From Nocardioidaceae bacterium UBA4001 (GTDB lineage: Bacteria > Actinomycetota > Actinomycetes > Propionibacteriales > Nocardioidaceae), in assembly GCA_002384855.1 (NCBI GenBank), contig DGBP01000039.1, positions 1 through 64,000 on the forward strand: a stretch of 64,000 bases of DNA, given 5' to 3'. How positions within the stretch are numbered: position 1 is the first letter of the stretch; each line of letters starts with the position of its first letter. Of the stretch, positions 40,125-47,584 are shown piece after piece. The notes below the pieces were generated by a model, which did not search any database, was not told where the DNA came from, and saw only the letters and a list, made by a program, of their open reading frames with translations. Position numbers and translations under genes: made by a program.

Positions 40125-40647
40125 GGTGGCCCGGCCAGTTCTTGTCCGGCTGCGGCAGCGGGCGGGCGGGCTGCTCGCCGCCGCGCTCGGTGAGGTAGCT
40201 CTCCTTCGGCACCATCACCTTGCGCCGGAAGACGCACACGACCTTGCCGTCCTGGTTGTAGCCGATGGTCTCGACGTGCACCACGCCGCGGTCGTCCTTG
40301 GACTTGCTCTCCCACTTGTCGAGCACGGTGGTCTCGCCGTAGATCGTGTCGCCGTGGAAGGTGGGCGCGACGTGGCGCAACGACTCGATCTCGAGGTTGG
40401 CGATCGCCTTGCCGGAGATGTCGGGGACGCTCATCCCGAGCAGCAGGGAGTAGACGTAGTTGCCGACCACGACGTTCTGACCGAACTGTGTGGTGTTCTC
40501 GGCGTAGTTGGCGTCCATGTGGAGCGGGTGGTGGTTCATCGTCAGCAGGCAGAACAGATGGTCGTCGTACTCCGTCACCGTCTTGCCCGGCCAGTGCTTG
40601 TACGTCGCCCCGACCTCGAACTCCTCGTAGCTGCGGCCGAACTGCAT
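40114..40647 (-). CDS. MaoC-type hydratase, probable mesaconyl-CoA hydratase
   Basis: A 177-aa hot-dog-fold (MaoC) hydratase starting MQFGRSYEEFEVGATY. The conserved run YDDHLFCLLTMNHHPLHMD carries the catalytic Asp/His, and NVVVGNY, SLRHVAPTFHGDTI follow. From memory this sequence type lies beside crotonyl-CoA carboxylase/reductase and methylsuccinyl-CoA dehydrogenase genes in Streptomyces, where it serves the ethylmalonyl-CoA pathway. The start ATG has AGGAGAG upstream. In this window it is separated from its usual partners by sulfotransferase genes. Substrate is an inference. Confidence 0.8.
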   Translation of the reverse strand: MQFGRSYEEFEVGATYKHWPGKTVTEYDDHLFCLLTMNHHPLHMDANYAENTTQFGQNVVVGNYVYSLLLGMSVPDISGKAIANLEIESLRHVAPTFHGDTIYGETTVLDKWESKSKDDRGVVHVETIGYNQDGKVVCVFRRKVMVPKESYLTERGGEQPARPLPQPDKNWPGHHAG

Positions 40648-40737
40648 CTCACACTCTCCTGTCATCGGGCGTCGGGCGTTCGCCCTATGGTGCCGAACCA
40701 CACGCGCGGGCGGCATCCCGCGTCGGCGTGGGCTTGC

Positions 40738-41925
40738 TCACGCGCGACGGCGTACGGCGCGCAACCTGCCGGCGACCCGCCACCAGACGCGGCGCACGGC
40801 CATCACGGCCCGGGACCTCTCGCTGACCGCCGCCAGGGTGGTCCGGACCGGTCGGGTGGCCAGGCGGTCCTCGAGCTCGGTGAGCCTGCGGAGGCTCTGC
40901 TGCGCCTCGCGACGCTGCCCGGAGCAGGCCTCCAGCAGCGCAGCGAGGGCGGTGACGCTCTCCTGGAGGAGCCGCTCGCCGGTGACCTCCGGATGTGCCG
41001 GCGGGGACGCGGGAGCGGGGGGCACCAGCTCGTCGAGGTCACCCACCACGTCCACGCCGAGAGCGGCGATCTCGGCGGCCATCCGGCGGGAGCGCTCCAC
41101 TGCATAGCCGACATCGTCGCCGGCCAGCGCGATCTTGGCCCCGGGCTGACGGGTGAGCAGGGTCTGCGCGAACAGGTCCTTCACGTCCACCGGGTACGGC
41201 CCGGGCAGCGGGAGGCGGTCGCCGAGGGCGGCGTTCACGCGGCGCAGCAGCTCGGCCTGCTCGTACCCGAGGGAGGTGTTCGCCCGGTGCCCACCGAGGT
41301 CGAAGGCCTCCGGCTCGAGCCCCAGCAGACCGGCGAAGCGGGTCCACAGCTGCTCCGGCGGCGCGCCGGCCGGCGGCACGGTGACCACGTGCACCCGCTC
41401 GGCCGGGACGGCGGCGGACCAGCGCTCCAGTACGCGCGGGTAGTCCTGCACCCGCCAGAACCAGGTGCCCTTGCGCTCCTCGCGCAGCTGGGCCACGAAC
41501 TCCTGGAAGGTCAGGGTGTCGCGGTGCTTGACGTGCTCCTGCCACTCCGCGGGGATCTGGCGCACGAGGTCGCGCGCCGTGAGCACGACGTGCACCTCGG
41601 CGTCGACCCCGAGCGCCTCGACGGCGGCGGTGGCCTGCGACTCGGTCGCGGCGGCGAAGAGCTCGTGGGAGACGAGGACGTCGCCGTCCCAGGCAACGGC
41701 CTCCTCGACCGCCCGCTGCCAGATCCCCGCGGCGCGCGGCGGGGTCTCGGGCCGACCGGCCAGCTGGCGAACGTCCAGGGTGGCGAGGTAGTGGTCGTGG
41801 AAGGACTCCAGAGGAAGGAGGAGGCCCTGCTCGCGAGCGAGGCCGCGCTGGGACCACAGCACCTGCTGCAGGAACGTCGTACCTGTCTTGGGGCTACCCA
41901 CGTGCAGGAAGATTCGCTTGGTCAC
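40738..41925 (-). CDS. Sulfotransferase family protein, copy 1
   Basis: A 395-aa P-loop sulfotransferase. The PAPS 5'-phosphosulfate loop is FLHVGSPKTGTTFLQ near the N-terminus and the 3'-phosphate site VVLTARDLVRQIPAEW near 115-130. The C-terminal 70 residues are arginine-rich and helical (SRAVMAVRRVWWRVAGRLRAVRRR). I start at GTG 41925, seven bases after a TAGCAT box that overlaps the alternative ATG at 41934; this aligns with the starts of copies 2 and 3. Acceptor unknown; a cell-surface glycan or lipid is likely. Confidence 0.88.
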   Translation of the reverse strand: MTKRIFLHVGSPKTGTTFLQQVLWSQRGLAREQGLLLPLESFHDHYLATLDVRQLAGRPETPPRAAGIWQRAVEEAVAWDGDVLVSHELFAAATESQATAAVEALGVDAEVHVVLTARDLVRQIPAEWQEHVKHRDTLTFQEFVAQLREERKGTWFWRVQDYPRVLERWSAAVPAERVHVVTVPPAGAPPEQLWTRFAGLLGLEPEAFDLGGHRANTSLGYEQAELLRRVNAALGDRLPLPGPYPVDVKDLFAQTLLTRQPGAKIALAGDDVGYAVERSRRMAAEIAALGVDVVGDLDELVPPAPASPPAHPEVTGERLLQESVTALAALLEACSGQRREAQQSLRRLTELEDRLATRPVRTTLAAVSERSRAVMAVRRVWWRVAGRLRAVRRRA

Positions 41926-41932
41926 AGCGCGC

Positions 41933-41938
41933 ATGCTA
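41933..41938 (-). promoter_or_regulatory. -10 box of sulfotransferase copy 1
   Basis: TAGCAT, 7 bases before the GTG at 41925. It overlaps the competing ATG, so that ATG is unlikely to be translated. No -35 seen. Confidence 0.4.
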
Positions 41939-41967
41939 CGGGTCGTACCGTCGGCCGCCGACGCCTG

Positions 41968-43095
41968 CTAGTCGGACCGGGTGCGCCGACGCAGCCGCCC
42001 GACGAGCGCACGCGCCCGGTCGACGATCCCCTCGGCCGCCGAACCCTCCACGGTGGCGACGAGCCGACGCCTGAGCCGCGCGCGCAGCCGGCCGACTTCC
42101 TCGGCGAGCTCCACGAGCACCGTCGCCGTCGTGGCGAGCACCTCTGCCTCGGGGACCGTGTTCGGTGCGTCGGTCTCCTTCGCGGCGTCGCGCACACCGA
42201 TCCCTCGCGGCTCGAGCTCGGCGAGGTCGCCCACCAGGTGACAGCCTTGCGTCCTCACCGCCTCACGGATGCGCTCGGTCTCGGCATCGACCCACGGACG
42301 CGCAGCCTCCGGGAGGACGACCCGCAGCTGGCCGGTCCGCGCCGCAAGGATGTCCTTGACCACGTGGTTCTTGATCAGCCTGGCGTACTGCTCCCAGCTC
42401 AGGTGCCGAGACGCTCGGTTGACCTGCTGCAGCACAGCGATCTCCACGGCACCGATCGACTGGTTGGCGGGCCTGCCCGAGATGGTCAGGCCATCGAGGG
42501 AGAAGCCGACGACCTCGGCGAAGCGACGCAGCAGCAGGTTCGGGTCCTCATGGACCGGCGGGACGGTGATGACGTGGATACGGTCGCCGGGCACGTGCTC
42601 GGCGAACAGGCCGACGACCCGCGCCGCGTCCTGGAACCTCCAGAACGGATGCTTGCCGGACGGACCCGCGGCGACGTCGGCGAGGAACTGGGCCCAGTCC
42701 TCCACCTCACGGTTCTTCGCGCGCTCCTGCCAGGTGGCCGAGACGATCCTGGAGAAGTCACGCACGGTGATCACCACGTGGACGTCGCGCGGCGCCAGGT
42801 CGTCCAGCATGCGTGCGACCTGGGGCGGCGTCGCCCCGGCGAGGACCTCGTGCGAGAGCACCACCCGTCCCGCGGACTCGCGTGCCGTCGCCGCCAGTGC
42901 CGCCCAGGCTCCCACCTCCGGGGCGCGCTTCCACCCGAGCAGGTCCATCGCGGCGTGGTAGTGGGCGCCACGCACCCGGCCGGGGTAGACCACCCCGGCC
43001 GAGGCCAGGTGGGCGCGGTTCTCCCACAGGACCTTCTGCAGCTCGGTGGTGCCGGTCTTGGGGAGACCGACATGAAGGAAGACGGGTTCGGTCAT
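41968..43095 (-). CDS. Sulfotransferase family protein, copy 2
   Basis: A 375-aa paralogue of copy 1. PAPS loop FLHVGLPKTGTTELQK (5-20), a 3'-phosphate motif VVITVRDFSRIVSATW, and a basic amphipathic end (VEEL-like coil, RRLVATVEG, RALVGRLRRRTRSD). The ATG follows the acyl-CoA dehydrogenase stop by 4 bases, so the two are almost certainly co-translated. That ties a sulfotransferase directly to a carbon-metabolism gene. No acceptor can be named. Confidence 0.88.
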   Translation of the reverse strand: MTEPVFLHVGLPKTGTTELQKVLWENRAHLASAGVVYPGRVRGAHYHAAMDLLGWKRAPEVGAWAALAATARESAGRVVLSHEVLAGATPPQVARMLDDLAPRDVHVVITVRDFSRIVSATWQERAKNREVEDWAQFLADVAAGPSGKHPFWRFQDAARVVGLFAEHVPGDRIHVITVPPVHEDPNLLLRRFAEVVGFSLDGLTISGRPANQSIGAVEIAVLQQVNRASRHLSWEQYARLIKNHVVKDILAARTGQLRVVLPEAARPWVDAETERIREAVRTQGCHLVGDLAELEPRGIGVRDAAKETDAPNTVPEAEVLATTATVLVELAEEVGRLRARLRRRLVATVEGSAAEGIVDRARALVGRLRRRTRSD

Positions 43096-43099
43096 CGGT

Positions 43100-44293
43100 T
43101 CAACGCAGCTTGTAGTCCTCGAGGAGCCGGCGCCCGATGATCATCTTCTGGATGTCGGAGGTGCCCTCGCCGATGAGCATGAACGCGGCCTCCCGGTAGA
43201 GCCGCTCGATCTCGTACTCCTTGGAGTAGCCGTAGCCGCCGTGGATCCGGAACGAGTCCTCGACGACCTCGTTGCAGTACTCGCTCGCCACCATCTTGGC
43301 CATCCCGGCCTCGACGTCGTTGCGCTGCCCGGAGTCCTTCTGGCGGGCGGCGCGCACCATCATCGCGTGCGCGGTCTCCACCTTGGTGGCCATCTCGGCC
43401 ATCCGGAACAGCACCGCCTGGTGCTGCGCGATCGGCTTGCCGAAGGTCTCGCGCTGCTGGGCGTAGGCCACGCCGAGCTCGAAGGCCCGGTTGGCGATGC
43501 CGCACGCGCGGGCGGCGACGTTGACGCGGCCGACCTCGACGCCGTCCATCATCTGGTAGAAGCCCTTGCCCGGCTCCCCACCCAGGATCTGGTCCGCGGA
43601 GATCCGGTGGCCCTCGAACACCATCTCGGTGGTGTCGATGCCCTTGTAGCCCATCTTCTCGATCTTGCCCGGCACGGTGACGCCCTGTGCGGTCTCGCCG
43701 AAGCCGGGCTCCTTCTCCACCAGGAACGTGGTCATGTTCCGGTAGACGGAGTCGGCACCCTCGTCGGTCTTGACCAGCACCGCCACCAGGTTCGAGGAGC
43801 CGCCGTTGGTCAGCCACATCTTCTGGCCGGTGATGGTGTAGCCGTCATCGGTCTTGACGGCCTTGGTCTTGATCGCCGACACGTCCGAGCCCAGCGACGG
43901 CTCGGACATCGAGAACGCGCCACGGACCTCGCCGGTCGCCATCCGAGGCAGGTACTTCTGCTTCTGCTCCTCGGTGCCGTGCTTCATCAGCATGTACGCC
44001 ACGATGAAGTGGGTGTTGATCACCCCCGAGACGCTCATCCAGCCGCGGGCGATCTCCTCCACGCACAGTGCGTAGGTCAGCAGCGACTCCCCGAGCCCGC
44101 CGTACTCCTCGGGGATCATCAGGCCGAAGATGCCGAGCTCCTTGAGGCCCTCGACGATCTCGGTGGGGTACTCGTCCTTCGACTCCAGCTCCTGTGCGAC
44201 CGGGATGATCTTGTCGTCGACGAAGGTGCGGACGGCCTTCAAAATCTCCTGCTGGATGTCGGTCAGGTCCTCGGTCTCACACAGGCGGCTCAT
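43100..44293 (-). CDS. Acyl-CoA dehydrogenase, probable methylsuccinyl-CoA dehydrogenase
   Basis: A 397-aa FAD-dependent acyl-CoA dehydrogenase. Substrate/FAD motifs GAFSMSEPSLGSD and KMWLTNGG, the FAD-binding RVNVAARACGIANRAF, and the C-terminal YREAAFMLIGEGTSDIQKM with the catalytic-base region are present. The N-terminus (TDIQQEILKAVRTFVDDKI) and the GWMSVSGVINTHFIV stretch resemble, from memory, the Streptomyces dehydrogenase encoded with the MaoC hydratase and CoA-ester lyase of the ethylmalonyl-CoA route. Substrate inferred, not shown. Both relatives are in this window on the same strand. Confidence 0.88.
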   Translation of the reverse strand: MSRLCETEDLTDIQQEILKAVRTFVDDKIIPVAQELESKDEYPTEIVEGLKELGIFGLMIPEEYGGLGESLLTYALCVEEIARGWMSVSGVINTHFIVAYMLMKHGTEEQKQKYLPRMATGEVRGAFSMSEPSLGSDVSAIKTKAVKTDDGYTITGQKMWLTNGGSSNLVAVLVKTDEGADSVYRNMTTFLVEKEPGFGETAQGVTVPGKIEKMGYKGIDTTEMVFEGHRISADQILGGEPGKGFYQMMDGVEVGRVNVAARACGIANRAFELGVAYAQQRETFGKPIAQHQAVLFRMAEMATKVETAHAMMVRAARQKDSGQRNDVEAGMAKMVASEYCNEVVEDSFRIHGGYGYSKEYEIERLYREAAFMLIGEGTSDIQKMIIGRRLLEDYKLR

Positions 44294-44334
44294 GCGGTTG
44301 CGTCCTTTCGCTGGCGCTGAGGTACGGCGGGTTC

Positions 44335-44348
44335 ACTCCGCGCGGAGT
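44335..44348. promoter_or_regulatory. 14-bp perfect palindrome upstream of the dehydrogenase
   Basis: ACTCCGCGCGGAGT lies 42 bases before the acyl-CoA dehydrogenase start, in the 109-base gap after the coiled-coil gene. It could be an operator or part of a terminator; no family of regulators recognised. Confidence 0.4.
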
Positions 44349-44402
44349 ATGGACCACGGCCCGCGCATGCGCCATGAGGGAATTCACACGTCACGGACGA
44401 GG

Positions 44403-44681
44403 TCACCGGCGGGAGCGGGTCTGGCGCAGGCGCTGCTCGAGCCGCTGCGGGTCCCGGACGTCCTCGGGCAGCAGCAGCTGCTCGACGACGTCGGTCAGCT
44501 CGGCGATGCGTCGGGCGAGCTGACGGTTCTCGATCACCTCGTGCTCGAGCTCGTTGACACGGCTGCGCAGGTTCGCGAGCTGCTTCTCCACGTCCCCGCC
44601 GCCCGACGCCCGCCGGGCCCGGACGACGCGCTGCTTGGCCCGGACCAGTCCCGCAGCTGCCCGGGTACGGAGCTCAGCCAT
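44403..44681 (-). CDS. Small basic coiled-coil protein
   Basis: A 92-aa protein: a basic N-terminus (RAKQRVVRARR), a heptad-like segment (about 33-72, QLANLRSRVNELEHEVIENRQLARRIAEL) and an arginine-rich end. ATG at 44681 is 2 bases after the LicD-fusion stop and has AGAGGT upstream, so coupling is strong. Charge pattern and helicity resemble the C-terminal tails of the three neighbouring sulfotransferases, so it may bind them or a membrane surface; that is speculation. No family recognised. Confidence 0.72.
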   Translation of the reverse strand: MAELRTRAAAGLVRAKQRVVRARRASGGGDVEKQLANLRSRVNELEHEVIENRQLARRIAELTDVVEQLLLPEDVRDPQRLEQRLRQTRSRR

Positions 44682-44683
44682 CA

Positions 44684-46261
44684 CTACCTCTTTCTCTCGA
44701 CGATCATCCGGCACAGCCAGGGGTCCTCGTCACCGAGCGGCGACAGGCCTTGCCCGGTCTGGGTGTGCACGACCCGGAAGCCGAACCGCTCGGCCTCCGC
44801 CTCCACCCGCACGGGTCGCAGGAAACGGCGGTAGTGGTCGCCGAAGTGCTTGGGCAGCTTCGTGTCACGCACGGTCCGGAACTCCAGGTAGGCCCGGCCG
44901 CCGTGGCTGAGCGCCATCGCCATCAGCCGCCAGGCGTTCTCACGGCCCGCATCGCTGAGGGCGTGAAGCAGGAAGCGGGCGTAGACCACCCCTTCGCCCT
45001 GCTCGTGCGCCAGCTCCGCGCCGGCGATGAGCGTGTCGCGGACGCTGTCGAGGTTGACCGGGCGCAGACGCAGCGTGCGGGCAGGTCTGAGGTCCCTGAG
45101 GTTCTTGCGGGCGTGGCGCGTGATCGCGTCGATGCCCGTCACGGCGAACCCCTGCTCGACGAACAGACGCGTGTCGCGGCCGGTCCCGCACCCGAGGTCG
45201 ATCAGGGGCCCTGGCCTCTCCTGCTCGAGGACCCAGCGGGCGAACGGGCTCGGCTCGGACGGGACCCGGTGGGCCGAGGCGCCGTAGAACCGACCCCAGT
45301 AGTCCCGCCGCTCGCGCATGCCGCCGAACCAGCCGCGGACGCGTCGGCGCTGGCGACGCGGTCGCTCGAACCTGAAGGCGGGGTTCGGCACGCGCCAGTC
45401 GGGCCCGTACGCCGACGCCAGGAACACCTCAGGCCTGGCCGGCACCGGCATCGGCCGACCCTCGAACTCGATCGTCCCCAACGGCAGGACAGCGCTCACG
45501 TCGGCCTCGGTGTCGACGTCGTTGATCTGGTGCAGCCGGCCCTGGGACAGGAACGCGGTGAAGATGTCGAGGTTGCGGGTCGTGCCGTCGGGCTGCTCGA
45601 GGTCCATCGCCATGAACCCGCCGCTGTTGCGGGTGACCTTGATCCCGTGGTCACGCAGGATCCGCTCGATGCGGAAGCCCTCGATCATCACGTCCGCCGG
45701 GTTGTCGAACGCACTGAGATAGCCGAGGTCCACGTCGACGTCGTGCGCGATCACCTTCCCCTCCCGGACCGCGCCGAGGAGGGACCCGAAGCTGAGGAAC
45801 GCCGGGACGCCGCACTCGTCGTGCAGGATCGCGAGCACCGACTCGACCTGGTCGAGGTAGGCCTCGATCGCGGCACGCTCGGTGGTGGCGAACGGCTGGA
45901 CCAGGCGGCCCCACTTGGTCAGTGCCGCCGGGTGACCGGCGGCGTCGACGATCGCCACCCGGCCCTCGCCGGAGCCGAAGGCCGCATCGACGACACCGAC
46001 CACCTCGTCCGAGCCGTGGCGCACCAGGCTCACCTCCGCCCGCCCGTCGAGCTGGCGCAGGACGGGGGGCGGCCAGGGCACGTCGCGGCGGCCGTCCTCG
46101 GCCAGCGAGAAGTCGTTCGGGTCGATCGACCAGATGCGACGGCCGTCGAAGAGCACGTCGCAGACGAAGTCGGCGCTCCCGGGGAACCGGAGGCCGTGCT
46201 CGTCGACGGCGAGCTGTCCCGTCGCGGGGGCACCCGTGACGCTCGACCCGTCTCCTGACAC
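44684..46261 (-). CDS. LicD-type phosphotransferase fused to a SAM methyltransferase
   Basis: A 525-aa bifunctional protein. Residues 130-300 are LicD/fukutin-like: FLSFGSLLGAVREG (156-169), HDVDVDLGY (173-181) with the metal Asp residues, and YGPDWRVP (285-292). Residues about 335-525 are a class I methyltransferase with LIDLGCGTGRDT (353-364) and acidic GIDA. A 120-residue N-terminal beta-rich region is unassigned. LicD proteins add phosphocholine or phosphoribitol-like groups to surface glycans. GTG at 46261 follows GGAGG. Which groups are added here is unknown. Confidence 0.85.
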   Translation of the reverse strand: MSGDGSSVTGAPATGQLAVDEHGLRFPGSADFVCDVLFDGRRIWSIDPNDFSLAEDGRRDVPWPPPVLRQLDGRAEVSLVRHGSDEVVGVVDAAFGSGEGRVAIVDAAGHPAALTKWGRLVQPFATTERAAIEAYLDQVESVLAILHDECGVPAFLSFGSLLGAVREGKVIAHDVDVDLGYLSAFDNPADVMIEGFRIERILRDHGIKVTRNSGGFMAMDLEQPDGTTRNLDIFTAFLSQGRLHQINDVDTEADVSAVLPLGTIEFEGRPMPVPARPEVFLASAYGPDWRVPNPAFRFERPRRQRRRVRGWFGGMRERRDYWGRFYGASAHRVPSEPSPFARWVLEQERPGPLIDLGCGTGRDTRLFVEQGFAVTGIDAITRHARKNLRDLRPARTLRLRPVNLDSVRDTLIAGAELAHEQGEGVVYARFLLHALSDAGRENAWRLMAMALSHGGRAYLEFRTVRDTKLPKHFGDHYRRFLRPVRVEAEAERFGFRVVHTQTGQGLSPLGDEDPWLCRMIVERKR

Positions 46262-46352
46262 CTTCAGCCTCCGAACGTTCGGGGAACACGCCACGAACGG
46301 GCGGTGAACCGGTCTGCCACGGCGCTGAACACTACCCGAGGCGGCGGGTCCG

Positions 46353-47510
46353 TCAGGAGCGGCGCAACCGCCTGCGCGCCGCGCGGGCCACGCGAGCGAG
46401 GGCGGCCCGCGGTCCGGCGGTCGTGGCGACGGTCCTGCCGGCGACAGGGGGCCGCTTCGCTGTGTCCGCTCCCTGGTCTGAACGGCGGTGCGCCCGGTGA
46501 GGTGCTCGCGTCCTCTGGGCGTCCTCCAGCAGCCCCACGATCGCGTCGAGCGCCGCGTCGAGCAGCTCGCGCTCCGTGGCGTCGTCGGGCGTCCTGCTGG
46601 ACAGCAGCTCGGCGTCGGGCATCAGCTCGTCGAGCGAGCCGACGACGTCGTACCCCGCCTTCTCGAGCAGGGCGACCGCCTCCCTGCCGCGGGAGACCAG
46701 CTCCTCGGCCTGAGGCATGGTGACCGTGAAGCGTTCGCGGGAGCCGCGCGCGAGCACGGTGTTCGCCAGCAGGTCCCGCAGCATTCTCGTGCGGTCCCGG
46801 GGAGTCTCGAAGACCGACCACGCACGGTCGTCGACCCGGCGCAGCAGCTCGGTCTCGACCAGGCCGAGCGAGGTGTTCGCCGCCGGGATCCTCGTGCTCA
46901 CACCCTCGGGGCCGATGCCGACGACGGAGGAGAACCGCTCCCACAGCAGCCCGGGCGGGCTGCCCGGCGGCGGCACCGTCACGACGTGCACGCGCTCGGG
47001 CGGGAGGTCGTGGCGCCAGCGCTCGAGGATGGCCGGCACATCTTGGGTGCGCCACGACCAGACCGGGGTGTCGTTGTCGAGGTCGAACTCCGAGAAGGGG
47101 ACGGCGAAGCCGTACTTCAGACGCTCCTGCCAGACCGCGCCCGCCTGGCTGATGTAGTCGCGGGCGGTGAAGACCAGGTGCACCTCGGCGGGGGCGAGGT
47201 CACGGTGGGCGCGCAGCGCCTGCTCGGCGCTGCAGGCCCCGAAGAACTCGTGGGAGACGACGACGGGACCGTCCCACTCCCGGACCTGGCGCAGGATCCG
47301 GTCCCAGGCACCGGGGGCCTGCTTGGGGCGGTTGCGGAAGGTGAAGCCCCGGAGCACCTCGGTGGCCCAGACCCGGTCGTTGTGGAAGGTGCCCGCGGCG
47401 TACCGGATGCCCTGTGCCTCGAGCGCGTCCTGGTTCGCGTGCATGACCTGCTGCAGGTAGGTCGTGCCCGTCTTCGGCGCACCGATGTGCAGGTAGACCT
47501 TGCTGGCCAT
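46353..47510 (-). CDS. Sulfotransferase family protein, copy 3
   Basis: A 385-aa paralogue of copies 1 and 2. PAPS loop YLHIGAPKTGTTYLQQ (6-21), 3'-phosphate region LVFTARDYISQAGAVW, and the conserved RVHVVTVPPPGSPP shared with copies 1 and 2. The last 60 residues are Arg/Ala-rich. ATG at 47510 has GGAGGAGAG upstream. The three copies are clearly homologous but well diverged, suggesting different acceptors or positions on one acceptor rather than recent duplication. Confidence 0.88.
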   Translation of the reverse strand: MASKVYLHIGAPKTGTTYLQQVMHANQDALEAQGIRYAAGTFHNDRVWATEVLRGFTFRNRPKQAPGAWDRILRQVREWDGPVVVSHEFFGACSAEQALRAHRDLAPAEVHLVFTARDYISQAGAVWQERLKYGFAVPFSEFDLDNDTPVWSWRTQDVPAILERWRHDLPPERVHVVTVPPPGSPPGLLWERFSSVVGIGPEGVSTRIPAANTSLGLVETELLRRVDDRAWSVFETPRDRTRMLRDLLANTVLARGSRERFTVTMPQAEELVSRGREAVALLEKAGYDVVGSLDELMPDAELLSSRTPDDATERELLDAALDAIVGLLEDAQRTRAPHRAHRRSDQGADTAKRPPVAGRTVATTAGPRAALARVARAARRRLRRS

Positions 47511-47584
47511 GGCCGTGGGCTCTCCTCCCGGGGCGGCGTTGCGCCCCGGTCCCGAGGCGCAACGCTCGACTCTAGTCCTCCGGT

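Noticed and set aside
46272..46281. Palindrome CGAACGTTCG as a possible LexA box
   Set aside because: Actinobacterial SOS boxes are GAAC-N4-GTTC; here the halves have no spacer. It is a chance palindrome in the leader of the LicD fusion.
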